Shown here: positions 10,612 through 20,466 of the stretch, piece by piece
How the letters are laid out: every line of letters starts with the position of its first letter
Numbering within the stretch: position 1 is the first letter of the stretch
Assembly: GCF_026250525.1 (NCBI RefSeq)
Contig: NZ_CP111044.1
Span: forward strand, 310,001-374,000
Direction: 5' to 3'
Length of the DNA stretch: 64,000 nucleotides
Origin: Chondrinema litorale
Lineage (GTDB): Bacteria; Bacteroidota; Bacteroidia; Cytophagales; Flammeovirgaceae
The notes under the pieces: generated by a model
What the model was told of the DNA's origin: nothing
The model's database searches: none
Seen by the model: only the letters and a program-made list of their open reading frames with translations
Translations under genes and position numbers: made by a program

Positions 10612-10678
10612 ATATGATATAATGATTTTTAAAGAATATTAGTGAGTTATGTAAAGATTAATTGATATCAGTTTTTTA

Positions 10679-11326
10679 TCAATCTAATTTTAGTTTTACA
10701 TTTTCTTTCCAAGTTTCTATATCATTACCATCCCAAGAACCATTTAAATTTAATTTAAAATCTACAGATTCCCCATCATGATCATATAATGTACCTTTGG
10801 CATTTACACTGAAAGTATTTCTGTTTTTAGAATCTTCTCTTTCAAAAGAGGTTTGGTCATTATCATTTATAATAGCAAATGCCTCTCCTGAAGCATAAGC
10901 AGGTTGATCTTCTAGTAGCGTACATATATTTTCATTAAATGGATCAATAGTACCTTTTAATATCTCAAAATGGATATCGCCCTTCCATTGAATCTTTGTA
11001 CGAGTTTGTTCATTATTAGGAATGTTTACACTCTGAAATGGGATTAATTGGAATGGGAAAGTGGTATTTGTAGGGTCACAACCCATCTGAGCATAGAGTC
11101 CGATAACAACAGTTAGTTCTTTTTCATAATCTACTATAAATAAGGCTGTATTAAAGTTGTAACCTTCCCCCCTTGTAACAATAAAACCTGATTGAGATGG
11201 AGGAGAGTCAACTTTTTTCGATTTTCTTAAAAATGATTTTTCTTCATCTTCAATAGGAATAATAGAATCACTCTCGCAAGAAAAAATTAGAAACAAAAAA
11301 GAGGCATAGTAAAAAAGGCTTTTCAT
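10679..11326 (-). CDS. Putative lipoprotein of unknown function
   Basis: I do not recognise the family. The 215-residue product has a lipoprotein signal, MKSLFYYASFLFLIFSCES, with the likely lipidated Cys at residue 17. The mature part is beta-rich and acidic, with a segment EAFAIINDNDQTSFERED and a C-terminal DGESVDFKLNLNGSWDGND that looks like a beta-sandwich or hemopexin-free secreted domain. It is monocistronic, convergent with the efflux operon, and shares its terminator. Probably exposed on the outer membrane. Confidence 0.7.
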   Translation of the reverse strand: MKSLFYYASFLFLIFSCESDSIIPIEDEEKSFLRKSKKVDSPPSQSGFIVTRGEGYNFNTALFIVDYEKELTVVIGLYAQMGCDPTNTTFPFQLIPFQSVNIPNNEQTRTKIQWKGDIHFEILKGTIDPFNENICTLLEDQPAYASGEAFAIINDNDQTSFEREDSKNRNTFSVNAKGTLYDHDGESVDFKLNLNGSWDGNDIETWKENVKLKLD

Positions 11327-11830
11327 AATGTTTAAGTTTAGATTTATGTAATGATATTAATTTTTATAATTGCTAATAGGAGATGTGATTTAACTACAAT
11401 AGATCGATGATCTTATCAATCGACAATGAGACAAATAAAAGTTGAATGGTATTTATTTAATTGTCATTATGTTCAAAAAAATTGGTCATTTGTTCAGGTT
11501 GCTAAAAAATAGAAGGTATAAGTGGAGCTAAATTGCATTTCAAAATATTCATTGATAAACTATCAAGTGGCTTTAACTTATTAAAATAAAAGCTAGGAAT
11601 TATATTTCCCCCTTTCTGAATAGAAGTTATTGCGAAATATGCTCAAATCATGAAACCTGCCATGATAAGATAATCACAATAAACCCTAAACCAAGCATCA
11701 AAAATCAATTCTTTAAATAGTTTCTCTATACTTGAAAAGCATTTTTCCAAAATTCAATATTTGGAAATTATCAGAAATTATGATTCTTTTATATAGTGGC
11801 CAATTTGCTAGCTGGAACTGAAGAATACAT
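11327..11830. other. Intergenic region upstream of the ECF sigma gene
   Basis: A 504-bp AT-rich gap between divergent genes. It must carry the promoters for the lipoprotein (left) and the ECF sigma operon (right). I see no ORF with coding character, no RNA gene and no clear repeat. Confidence 0.5.
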
Positions 11831-12448
11831 ATGAAAAGTGAAAATTTGATAGATATTAACGATCAAGGTCTGTGGGATCAATTAAAAAATGGAAGTGAAA
11901 AGGCCTTAGAGATTATCTATCAACAAAATTATCAGATACTCTTTAGTTTTGGTTATAAATTTATTTCTGATAAGAGTACTGTTAAAGATGAAATACAAGA
12001 GTTATTTACCAACCTTTGGAAAAATCATCATAAACTGAGCAAGGTAGAAAAGATAAGACCATATCTTTTAAAAGCCTTATATAATTCGTTGATTAAGAAA
12101 AAACAAAAGAGTTCTAAGGAAGTGGTTATACAAGACTATAATGAATTCAAATATGAGGTTATATTTTCTATAGAGCAGAATATAATTGAACAAGAAGAGA
12201 GTGAAGGAAGATTAAAGAAAATACAGGAAGGATTAAATCTATTATCGAAAAGAGAGAGGGAAATTATTTACTTATTTTTTTATGAGGGTTATAACTATAA
12301 TCAAATAGAAGATATTACGGGATTAAAATATCAAAGTATAAAAAACTTAATGCATAGGGCCATTCAACGATTAAAGAATGTAATTTATTTAGCGTCTCTT
12401 TTGCTTATATCGCAATTAATTTGGCAGATTACATCTCCTTTTATTTAA
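11831..12448 (+). CDS. ECF-type RNA polymerase sigma factor (SusCD-associated)
   Basis: A 205-residue sigma-70 family factor of the Bacteroidota ECF group tied to TonB-dependent transducers. Region 2 spans about residues 25-95 (EIIYQQNYQILFSFGYKF... IQELFTNLWKN). Region 4 spans about 135-180 (LLSKREREIIYLFFYEGYNYNQIEDITGLKYQSIKNLMHRAIQRLK). A short C-terminal hydrophobic segment (YLASLLLISQLIWQIT) may tether it to the membrane. It is followed by a FecR anti-sigma gene and a SusC carrying an STN domain, so the signal is probably an oligosaccharide seen at the outer membrane. Confidence 0.9.
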   Translation: MKSENLIDINDQGLWDQLKNGSEKALEIIYQQNYQILFSFGYKFISDKSTVKDEIQELFTNLWKNHHKLSKVEKIRPYLLKALYNSLIKKKQKSSKEVVIQDYNEFKYEVIFSIEQNIIEQEESEGRLKKIQEGLNLLSKREREIIYLFFYEGYNYNQIEDITGLKYQSIKNLMHRAIQRLKNVIYLASLLLISQLIWQITSPFI

Positions 12449-12600
12449 TATTTAAAGCTCTATTAATCATATAAAAGCCTTAAATATTATTTCTAATTTG
12501 GGTTTCAAAAATTGATTTTTTAAAAAATCTGAAAAAAAAATAAAAAAAGTTGAGTACCTAAATCAACTTTTCAGATCATACCTACAAACAACCCAAATAA

Positions 12601-13644
12601 ATGGATTATAAAAGTTTCGATATAGAGGATTTCATGACAGATCAGTCATTTTTAAATTATTATTTAGGTGCAAATCCAGCAGATGTTAAATTTTGGGTAG
12701 AATGGTTAAAAATAAATCCAGAGAAAGCTGAAATAATAGCTCAAGCAAAATATAAATTAGATATTATATATAATAAACTACCTGATAATGAATATGATGA
12801 GGAGTATGCTAAATTTAAAAAAAATATTAGCTTAATAAAGCCTTATAAAAATATCGATGATACAGTAATTAGGGAAATGCCTGGTTGGAGATCTTATTCT
12901 AGATTAGTTGCAGGTTTATCTTTGCTAATAGTGTTTAGTCTTTTGTATTATACTTGGCAATCTCAAAACTCAACTGAAAGTTTGTCGGAGTCTGAATTAC
13001 CTAAAAGCAATATGATTGAGAAGTATGCGAATAAAGGGCAGAAAAATACAATTGTATTAAAAGATGGCTCTAAAATTAAATTAAATTCGGGTAGTAAAAT
13101 CAGGTTCCCAGAGAATTTTGAAGAGGATAAAAGAGAGGTGTTTTTAGAAGGAGAAGCTTATTTTGAGGTTGAGCATAATGCTTCCCAACCATTCATTGTA
13201 AATAGTGGAGGAATTAGAACTAAGGTACTTGGCACATCATTTAATATCAAAAATATTGAGTCTCATAACAAAGTGGAGATTGCATTAGTGACTGGTAAAG
13301 TGGAAATTGTAAAAAATGCTTCTCACGAAAAAGTTACATTATCTCCAAATGAACTTTTAGAAGTTGATAATGAAACAAATGATATGTCTAAAAGAAGTTT
13401 TGAACCTAGTAAAGAGCTGGGCTGGAAAGACGGTATTATTCAATTTAAAGAAGCAAAAACAGATGAGATCACAGAAGTATTAGAAAATTGGTACGATACC
13501 AAGATAGTGATTAAAAATACTCCTTCTAATAAAGGTTTTACTGGAGAGTTTGATAATGAAAGCCTAGAAACAGTACTACAAGGGCTAAGCTTTTCAATAG
13601 GTTTTAACTACAAATTGGAAGGTAATACTGTGATTATTTATTAA
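12601..13644 (+). CDS. FecR-family anti-sigma factor
   Basis: A 347-residue membrane regulator that holds the ECF factor until SusC signals ligand. The cytoplasmic N-terminal part (about 1-98) is followed by one TM helix near residues 101-118 (LVAGLSLLIVFSLLYYTW). The periplasmic FecR domain (about 140-235) includes DGSKIKLNSGSKIRFP and FLEGEAYFEV. The C-terminal DUF4974-type domain (about 275-345) ends in GFNYKLEGNTVIIY. It sits 152 bp after the sigma gene and 160 bp before SusC, the standard gene order of this system. Confidence 0.92.
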   Translation: MDYKSFDIEDFMTDQSFLNYYLGANPADVKFWVEWLKINPEKAEIIAQAKYKLDIIYNKLPDNEYDEEYAKFKKNISLIKPYKNIDDTVIREMPGWRSYSRLVAGLSLLIVFSLLYYTWQSQNSTESLSESELPKSNMIEKYANKGQKNTIVLKDGSKIKLNSGSKIRFPENFEEDKREVFLEGEAYFEVEHNASQPFIVNSGGIRTKVLGTSFNIKNIESHNKVEIALVTGKVEIVKNASHEKVTLSPNELLEVDNETNDMSKRSFEPSKELGWKDGIIQFKEAKTDEITEVLENWYDTKIVIKNTPSNKGFTGEFDNESLETVLQGLSFSIGFNYKLEGNTVIIY

Positions 13645-13719
13645 ATTAATATAAATCATAATATTAAAAAATTATGCCTATGTAAATATAACTTTTTCAA
13701 TAATATATACTAACTAAAA

Positions 13720-13765
13720 AACTCTTAAGCCAACGGGTTTGGTAGACAGGTTGAACTTAAGAGTT
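13720..13765 (+). promoter_or_regulatory. Leader hairpin between fecR and susC
   Basis: A perfect 10-bp stem, AACTCTTAAG (13720-13729) with CTTAAGAGTT (13756-13765), encloses a 26-nt loop containing CCAACGGGTTTGGTAG. A second TAAGAGTT copy overlaps the 3' arm and could pair instead with the 5' arm. It is followed by TTGATTTTTTC about 30 bases before the susC start. It could be a terminator/attenuator that lowers or conditions susC readthrough, or simply the end of the sigma/fecR transcript with a susC promoter just after it. Confidence 0.5.
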
Positions 13766-13804
13766 AAGAGTTCTTGATTTTTTCAAACAAAAACATTTAA
13801 AAAT

Positions 13805-16800
13805 ATGAAATTGAAAATACTAAGACAAGTATTACTTATGTCTAAATATGGATTTTTAGGAATATGCCTCCAAGCATTGTTTTGCAGCCTATTATTGGCA
13901 AAAGAAACAAATGCCCAAAAAGTAAGTATGGAGGAAATTTACATTACAGCAAATCTCAAAGATGCAACTATTAAAGACGCTTTTGATTTAATCTCGCTTA
14001 AAACGCCTTTTAAATTTGCCTATGAACTTACAAATGCAGATTTAAAAGAGAAAGTAGACTTGCAGCGTCTTAATTCAAATTATCATAAAGAAACACTGGC
14101 AAATCTTTTAAGAGATATCTCCAAAACCTCAAATCTTAAATTTAAACGCATTAATAATAATATTTTTGTAAGTGCTAAAGAAGCTTTTGCAGATCCTATA
14201 GAAGAAATTATATCATTAAATAGTTTCCAAGTTAAAGGAGTAGTTACATCTTCAGATGATGGCGAACCATTGCCTGGTGTAAGTATTCTAATAAAAGGTA
14301 CTCAAACTGGTACTACAACTAACTTAAATGGTGAATATACCTTAGATGTAAATGAAGGAGATATACTTCTATTTAGTTTTATTGGCTATCAAACTCAAGA
14401 AGCAACAATAGGTTCCAAAACAACCTTAAATATTGCATTGGAGTTTGACCAAGAGCAGTTAGAAGAAGTAATTGTGATTGGATATGGTACGGTAAAGAAA
14501 AGTGATTTAACTGGTTCTGTATCAGCGTTAAAATCGGAAGATTTAAATCCGGGAGCCAATGCTTCTGTAGATCAAATGATGCAGGGTAGAGCTGCTGGTG
14601 TTCAAATTTCACAGAGTAGTTCGGAGCCAGGTGGTGGATTATCAATCAGAATTAGAGGATCAAGTTCAATTAATGCTGGTAATGAGCCTCTGTATGTAAT
14701 AGATGGATTTCCGATTGACAATAGTTCTAATCTATCAGGAAGTGGTCTTTCATCAGATCCAAATAATGTTGGCGCAGCACAAGCGATTGGCTCTAATTTA
14801 TCGCCCAAAAATCCTTTAAACTCATTAAATCCAAATGATATAGAGTCGATAGAGATTCTTAAAGATGCTTCTGCAACAGCAATTTATGGCTCTAGAGGTG
14901 CAAATGGAGTTGTATTAATTACCACCAAAAAAGGGAGCAATGATAAATTAACCGTAAGTTATAATACATACTTTGGTACTCAATCTGTTGCAAAACAAAT
15001 TGATGTTATGGATGCTGAACAGTATATGAATTTTATTAATGATATTTCGGCAGACAGGGGTAACTCAGAAGTATTTTCAACATCAGATATTTCAACAATA
15101 GGTTCTGGTACAACTTGGCAAGATGAGATTTATAGAAGCGCTCCTATTTCTGATAATAATGTTTCTTTATCTGGTGGAGTTGGCAATTCTAAAATTTATG
15201 CTTCTATCGATTACTTTAATCAAAAAGGTATTCTCAAGAATACAGGTATAAAAAAATATATTGGAAGGCTAAATCTTGATTCTAAGTTAGGTGAAAATAC
15301 CAATATCGGCTTTAATATCAATACAAGTCATATTGCAGATCAAAACGGAATAGATGGTGTAAATACAAATGAAAGTGCAGGCCCGATTTATACTTCTTTG
15401 TTATACGATCCTACAGAACCAATTTTTAATGCAGATGGATCTTATGCTGTGTCTGAGAATCTTACAATAAATAATCCGATGAGCTTAATTGATGGTGTTA
15501 AGAGTAAAAGCCAGACAGATAGAACTCTTGCTAACTTTTATGTTTCGTATAAAATTATTGATGGATTAATAGCAAAGCTGAATTTAGGCTCAGACATTTC
15601 AAATGTTAAAAGAGATGTATTTGTGAGCACACTTACAAATAGAGGAGAAGCCCTTGGAGGATATGCTGATGTAACATCGTCCAGACGGTCAAGTATACTA
15701 GGTGAGTATACCATGAATTACTCCAAAGAAATAAATGAAAACCACAGATTTGATGTACTCGGTGGAGTAACTTACCAGAAGTTTTACTTTAGTGTTTTTA
15801 ATGCTAATATAAATGGTTTTCCAACTGATGATATTGAAACAAACAACCTAAGTTTAGGTGATACCAATACTGACAATTTGTATAGTAACAAAGAAGACAA
15901 TACACTATTCTCTTATTTAGGAAGGATAAATTATACTTTGTTTGATAAATTTCTTTTGACAGGTTCAATTAGAGCAGATGGTTCTTCACGCTTTGGAGAT
16001 AACAATAAGTATGGCTATTTCCCATCATTTGCTTTCGGTTACAAAATGTCAGAAGAGGCTTTTGTTCCTGATTTTTTTGAAGAACTTAAATTTAGAGCAA
16101 GTTGGGGACAAACAGGTAACCAAGAAATTTCGAACTATGCCTCCCAACTTACTTTTGGTACAGGATCATTTGTAGTGTTTGACGGCCAAATACAAGGAAG
16201 TACCAATCCATTAAGAATAGCAAATCCTGATTTAAAATGGGAAACAACCACCCAATTTAATGTGGGTCTTGATGCAAGTATGTTAAGTGGCAGAATAAAC
16301 GTTACTTTAGATTACTTCTCTAAAAGCACAACCGACCTCTTATTTAACTTAGCTTTACCACAGTCTTCTGGTTATTCTTCTATCTTGACTAATGTTGGTG
16401 AAGTATCTAATAAAGGTGTAGAAATACTTATAAATTCTACGAATATCTCAACAAAAGACTTCTCGTGGAACACTTCTCTCAACTTCACCTCAATTAAAAA
16501 TGAAGTAGTAGATTTAGGCAGAATTGATCAAATTACTACAGGTTACTTACAAGTAGTTGGGGGCAACTCTGCTATAATTAAAGAGGGATCGCCACTAGCT
16601 TCTTATTATGGATATGAAATTACAGGCATCCAGCAAGAAGGCGATGAAATACCAGGCTATCCGAAATTCAAAGATCAAAATGGTGATGATCAAATTACTA
16701 CAGCAGATCAAACAATCGTTGGAGATCCTTTTCCAGATTTTACCTATGGAATTAATAATCAATTTGAATATAAAAATTGGGGTTTGAGTTTTTTCTTTCA

Positions 16801-17233
16801 AGGAATGGAAGGGGGTGATTTATTTAATGTAATGGCAGCGGAAAGCATGTATCCAGCTAATGACAGAAGAAATCGAATGACAATGATGATGGATAGATGG
16901 ACACCAACAAATACAGATGCTGCATGGCCATCAGCTACAAATCCAAATTCTTATCCGGCTGGTTCAGCAGGCAAGGTAAATTCACTAACAATTATGGATG
17001 CATCTTATTTTAGATTGAAAAATGTGCAAATCAGTTATAATGTACCTACACAAAACATTAGTTTCCTAAGCACATTGCGCTTATATGCCACTGGACAAAA
17101 CCTGTTTACAATTACAGATTATCCAGGCTACGATCCTGAAGCAAATGCATTTGGTAGAAACAATGTGAAGGTTGATTATGCGAGCTATCCGTTGGCTCGT
17201 ACATTCATGGTAGGCTTAAATGCTACATTTTAA
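13805..17233 (+). CDS. SusC-like TonB-dependent transducer/porin
   Basis: A full-length 1142-residue outer-membrane importer. After a signal region ending near residue 38 comes an STN (secretin/TonB short N-terminal) domain, about residues 42-115, which contacts FecR in signalling receptors. A carboxypeptidase-regulatory-like domain follows (VKGVVTSSDDGEPLPGVSILIKGTQTGTT, about 143-215), then the TonB-box/plug start EEVIVIGYGTVKKSDLTGSV and a 22-strand barrel ending in aromatic-terminated NATF. It works with the SusD protein encoded 28 bp downstream. Neighbouring sulfatases suggest a sulfated glycan as ligand, which is inference. Confidence 0.95.
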   Translation: MKLKILRQVLLMSKYGFLGICLQALFCSLLLAKETNAQKVSMEEIYITANLKDATIKDAFDLISLKTPFKFAYELTNADLKEKVDLQRLNSNYHKETLANLLRDISKTSNLKFKRINNNIFVSAKEAFADPIEEIISLNSFQVKGVVTSSDDGEPLPGVSILIKGTQTGTTTNLNGEYTLDVNEGDILLFSFIGYQTQEATIGSKTTLNIALEFDQEQLEEVIVIGYGTVKKSDLTGSVSALKSEDLNPGANASVDQMMQGRAAGVQISQSSSEPGGGLSIRIRGSSSINAGNEPLYVIDGFPIDNSSNLSGSGLSSDPNNVGAAQAIGSNLSPKNPLNSLNPNDIESIEILKDASATAIYGSRGANGVVLITTKKGSNDKLTVSYNTYFGTQSVAKQIDVMDAEQYMNFINDISADRGNSEVFSTSDISTIGSGTTWQDEIYRSAPISDNNVSLSGGVGNSKIYASIDYFNQKGILKNTGIKKYIGRLNLDSKLGENTNIGFNINTSHIADQNGIDGVNTNESAGPIYTSLLYDPTEPIFNADGSYAVSENLTINNPMSLIDGVKSKSQTDRTLANFYVSYKIIDGLIAKLNLGSDISNVKRDVFVSTLTNRGEALGGYADVTSSRRSSILGEYTMNYSKEINENHRFDVLGGVTYQKFYFSVFNANINGFPTDDIETNNLSLGDTNTDNLYSNKEDNTLFSYLGRINYTLFDKFLLTGSIRADGSSRFGDNNKYGYFPSFAFGYKMSEEAFVPDFFEELKFRASWGQTGNQEISNYASQLTFGTGSFVVFDGQIQGSTNPLRIANPDLKWETTTQFNVGLDASMLSGRINVTLDYFSKSTTDLLFNLALPQSSGYSSILTNVGEVSNKGVEILINSTNISTKDFSWNTSLNFTSIKNEVVDLGRIDQITTGYLQVVGGNSAIIKEGSPLASYYGYEITGIQQEGDEIPGYPKFKDQNGDDQITTADQTIVGDPFPDFTYGINNQFEYKNWGLSFFFQGMEGGDLFNVMAAESMYPANDRRNRMTMMMDRWTPTNTDAAWPSATNPNSYPAGSAGKVNSLTIMDASYFRLKNVQISYNVPTQNISFLSTLRLYATGQNLFTITDYPGYDPEANAFGRNNVKVDYASYPLARTFMVGLNATF

Positions 17234-17261
17234 TAATTTGCCAATTTAAACTATATAGAAA

Positions 17262-18695
17262 ATGAAATCATATAAAATATATATATTATTTGCATGGGCA
17301 TTTTTAAGTGTAACAGCTTGTGAAGAGCCTTTAGATGAAAATATTTACTCTCAGTTAACACCATCAACTCTTTTTACAACAGAAGATGGAATTAGTTCAG
17401 TAATGAATTCTGCATATGCTTATTCTCATCGAGCAGGAGTGGTAGAAACTTGGTCTGCACTTTATTTGGGAGCGAGTGCAGCAGGCGAAATTTGGGGTGC
17501 AGGTGGAAGTATTGAAGCATTATGGACACAGCTACAAGATTTTACTTGGACAGCCACTCATGCACAAATTATATCTCTTTGGCCAAACTATTATTATGGT
17601 ATTAGAGATGCAAATATAGTTTTAGATAATATCGAAAATTCGGCATTTAGTGATGATTTTATCAAAACAACTACAGCAGAGGCACTTTTTGTAAGAGGTT
17701 GGTGCTATTCAGAATTATTCAACCTTTATGGACCACTTCCATTGTACACATCATCAACCGACGATCCTTTACAGGCAAGAGCCACAGAGGCTGAAACAAA
17801 AACCCAAATTGAATCAGATTTAACCAATGCACTAGCAAGTTTACCAGATGTTTCTGAGTTTGGTAAAGCCAATAAAGGAACGGCTCGCGCTGTACTGTGT
17901 AAGTATTATTTAAACTCAAAGCAATGGCAAAAAGCAGCCGATATGGCACAAGCAGTAATCGATATGGGTACTTATAGCCTACAAGCTAACTATAGTGACA
18001 TATTTTCACTTACAAATGAAGGAAATAGTGAGATGGTGTGGGCATTACCAAAAGATGGTGCGGTGCAAGATGTAGCTAACAACTATCTGGCACTAACCTA
18101 TCCTAATAAGGCAACTTATCCGGAGCCATATCCAAATAATAACTCTTATGCTGCGGTAACTTATCTGTTTGATGACTTTGTGAATTCTTTTGACCCAGCA
18201 GACATAAGGAAAGAGCTAATCGTGACCTCATGGACCAATGTTTCTGGAGTTCCTCAACAGGGTTTAGGTAATGATAAATCAATCCCTGGCAAGTATCCTT
18301 GGGATCCAAATTCAGTAAGTGCCAATCAAGGAAATGATGTTCCTGCAATCCGCTATGCAGATATCTTGCTTTCCAGAGCAGAAGCATTAAATGAATTATC
18401 AGGTCCTACACAAGAGGCAATTGATCTCATTAATCAGGTTCGTGAAAGAGCACAGGCGCCATTATTACAACTTGCAGATTATGATCAAAGCTCTTTATTG
18501 AATGCAATTTTACAGGAAAGAAGATGGGAGTTTTTTCATGAAGGAAAAAACAGAGAAGATTTACTAAGACATGATATGTTTATATCTGATGCAGTAGCAA
18601 GAGGAAAAAATGCTACGGCTTATCAAGCTTTATATCCTATTCCGCAATATGATATTGATGCGAATCCTTTATTAGAGCAAAACGATGGTTACTAG
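17262..18695 (+). CDS. SusD-like glycan-binding lipoprotein
   Basis: A 477-residue surface lipoprotein that caps the SusC pore. The signal MKSYKIYILFAWAFLSVTAC gives lipidated Cys20. The SusD-like N-terminal region and the RagB/SusD domain are visible, with the TPR-like segment ALFVRGWCYSELFNLYGPLPLYTSS and the C-terminal IRYADILLSRAEALNEL... ILQERRWEFFHEGKNREDLLRHD signature. It is the partner of the SusC just upstream and is the last gene of the first cassette. Confidence 0.95.
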   Translation: MKSYKIYILFAWAFLSVTACEEPLDENIYSQLTPSTLFTTEDGISSVMNSAYAYSHRAGVVETWSALYLGASAAGEIWGAGGSIEALWTQLQDFTWTATHAQIISLWPNYYYGIRDANIVLDNIENSAFSDDFIKTTTAEALFVRGWCYSELFNLYGPLPLYTSSTDDPLQARATEAETKTQIESDLTNALASLPDVSEFGKANKGTARAVLCKYYLNSKQWQKAADMAQAVIDMGTYSLQANYSDIFSLTNEGNSEMVWALPKDGAVQDVANNYLALTYPNKATYPEPYPNNNSYAAVTYLFDDFVNSFDPADIRKELIVTSWTNVSGVPQQGLGNDKSIPGKYPWDPNSVSANQGNDVPAIRYADILLSRAEALNELSGPTQEAIDLINQVRERAQAPLLQLADYDQSSLLNAILQERRWEFFHEGKNREDLLRHDMFISDAVARGKNATAYQALYPIPQYDIDANPLLEQNDGY

Positions 18696-18740
18696 TATTT
18701 GATGGTTACAATTTTAAAAATAATTGCTTTATAAAATATT

Positions 18741-18766
18741 AAGGCAGCAGTATCAATTGCTGCCTT
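18741..18766 (+). terminator. Probable terminator after susD
   Basis: A 9-bp stem, AAGGCAGCA with TGCTGCCTT (18741-18749/18758-18766), has an 8-nt loop and only a short T run followed by an AT-rich stretch. The remaining gap to 18977 shows no gene and probably holds the sulfatase promoter. Confidence 0.65.
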
Positions 18767-18977
18767 TGATTACTTTTTCTAAAGAAAATGAGTAAAAGAC
18801 AAAAAAGAATATTGTTTTGGTATTAATATATATAATTTGGGTTTCTACGAGATGGGTTTTCCGAAATTTATTAAATATCTAATTTAAATAAGCTTTAGTT
18901 AGTATGATCTAAAATCTGCTAGACGAATAATTACAGAGATAAATAGGAAAATCACAACAAATAAAATAAACTATTAG

Positions 18978-20447
18978 ATGAAGACTACTAAATATCAAAA
19001 AATTTTATCGCGGCTTGCAATTCCATTAGGATTCATATTGGGTTTTATTGCTTGTACTACTCCAACTAAAGAGCCAAGCGAGGTACCTAATAAAGCCAAT
19101 GGAAAACCGACAAACTTTATAATCATCTTTGCAGATGACCTTGGTTATGGTGATTTAAGTACATTTGGACACCCTACTATTCGTACGCCTAATCTAGATA
19201 GAATGGCAGTAGAAGGCCAGAAGTGGACAAATTTTTATGTTGGTGCAAGTGTATGTACTCCAAGTCGTGCAGCTTTACTTACTGGCAGATTACCAATAAG
19301 AAATGGTATGACTAGCCGCGTAAACCGTGTACTTTTTCCAGATTCTAAAAATGGACTTCCACAAACTGAGGTAACCATTGCCGAGCAAATGAAAAAAGCT
19401 GGTTATGCAACTGCTGCAATAGGAAAATGGCATTTAGGACACAAAGAAGAATTTCTGCCAACAAGCCATGGCTTCGATTACTATTATGGCATTCCATATA
19501 GCAACGATATGGATAATATTATTCCATTTAGATCCGCTCAGGGATATTTTGACTTTTGGAAATCTCCAGAACGAAAAGATATAAAAACCTTTAATGTCCC
19601 ATTGATGCGCAATACAGAAATAATAGAAAGACCAGCCGATCAAAATACGATTACAAGAAGATATACCGAAGAGGCAATGAAGTTTGTTACAGAGAACAAA
19701 GAGAAACCTTTCTTTCTATATCTAGCTCATAATTTACCCCATGTGCCATTATTTGCATCTAATGATTTTGAAGGAAAAAGCCCAAGAGGTTTATATGGTG
19801 ACGTAGTTGAAGAAATCGATTTCTGGATAGGTGAGCTTTTAAATACGCTTAAAGAGAATGGTTTAGACAAAAACACAATGGTTGTTTTTACTTCAGACAA
19901 TGGCCCATGGTTAATAATGAATCAGGAAGGTGGAAGTGCTGGTTTACTTCGAGATGGTAAAGGCTCTACTTGGGAAGGAGGTATGCGTGAACCAACTATA
20001 TTCTGGGCACCAGGAAGTATTAAGCCTGGCATTGTAACAGACTTGGGTACTACTATGGACCTTTTTACCACTTTAAGTAATATGGTTGGTGTGCCAATTC
20101 CTAACGATCGAATAGTTGATGGTTTAGACCTTAGTGGAACTTTGTTTGAAGGAAAGAAAAGTCCTAGAAATGATATGTTTTATTATCGTGGAGACTGGTT
20201 ATATGCAGTTAGGGTGGGAGATTACAAAGCACATTTTATTACTCAAGAGCCTTATGGCAGTGAGGTAATTAGACATGATCCACCTCTGCTTTATAACTTA
20301 AGTGTAGATCCTTCTGAAAAATACGATATCGCTAAAGAAAATCCGGAAGTAATTGAACAAATAAGGGAGGTAATGAAAGCGCACGACGAAAAAATGGTGA
20401 AAGGTCCAGATATGTTGAAAGATAGGGAAGGAACTTCTTCGAAGTAA
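18978..20447 (+). CDS. Sulfatase (S1/arylsulfatase type), lipoprotein
   Basis: A 489-residue formylglycine-dependent sulfatase. The lipoprotein-like signal ends in GFIACTT (Cys26), so it is likely outer-membrane or periplasmic. The metal-binding FADDLGYGD motif lies near residue 51, the maturation motif CTPSR places the formylglycine Cys near residue 93, and GKWHLGH and TSDNGPW are the other active-site segments. It removes sulfate esters, here probably from a glycan imported by the flanking SusCD systems. No anaerobic or FGE-type maturase is in the window, so that must be encoded elsewhere. Confidence 0.93.
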   Translation: MKTTKYQKILSRLAIPLGFILGFIACTTPTKEPSEVPNKANGKPTNFIIIFADDLGYGDLSTFGHPTIRTPNLDRMAVEGQKWTNFYVGASVCTPSRAALLTGRLPIRNGMTSRVNRVLFPDSKNGLPQTEVTIAEQMKKAGYATAAIGKWHLGHKEEFLPTSHGFDYYYGIPYSNDMDNIIPFRSAQGYFDFWKSPERKDIKTFNVPLMRNTEIIERPADQNTITRRYTEEAMKFVTENKEKPFFLYLAHNLPHVPLFASNDFEGKSPRGLYGDVVEEIDFWIGELLNTLKENGLDKNTMVVFTSDNGPWLIMNQEGGSAGLLRDGKGSTWEGGMREPTIFWAPGSIKPGIVTDLGTTMDLFTTLSNMVGVPIPNDRIVDGLDLSGTLFEGKKSPRNDMFYYRGDWLYAVRVGDYKAHFITQEPYGSEVIRHDPPLLYNLSVDPSEKYDIAKENPEVIEQIREVMKAHDEKMVKGPDMLKDREGTSSK

Positions 20448-20466
20448 TCAAAAGTTTTTTTCACTT

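Noticed and set aside
13720..13765. CRISPR or riboswitch identity for the fecR-susC leader hairpin
   Set aside because: A single hairpin with no repeats and no recognised riboswitch core.
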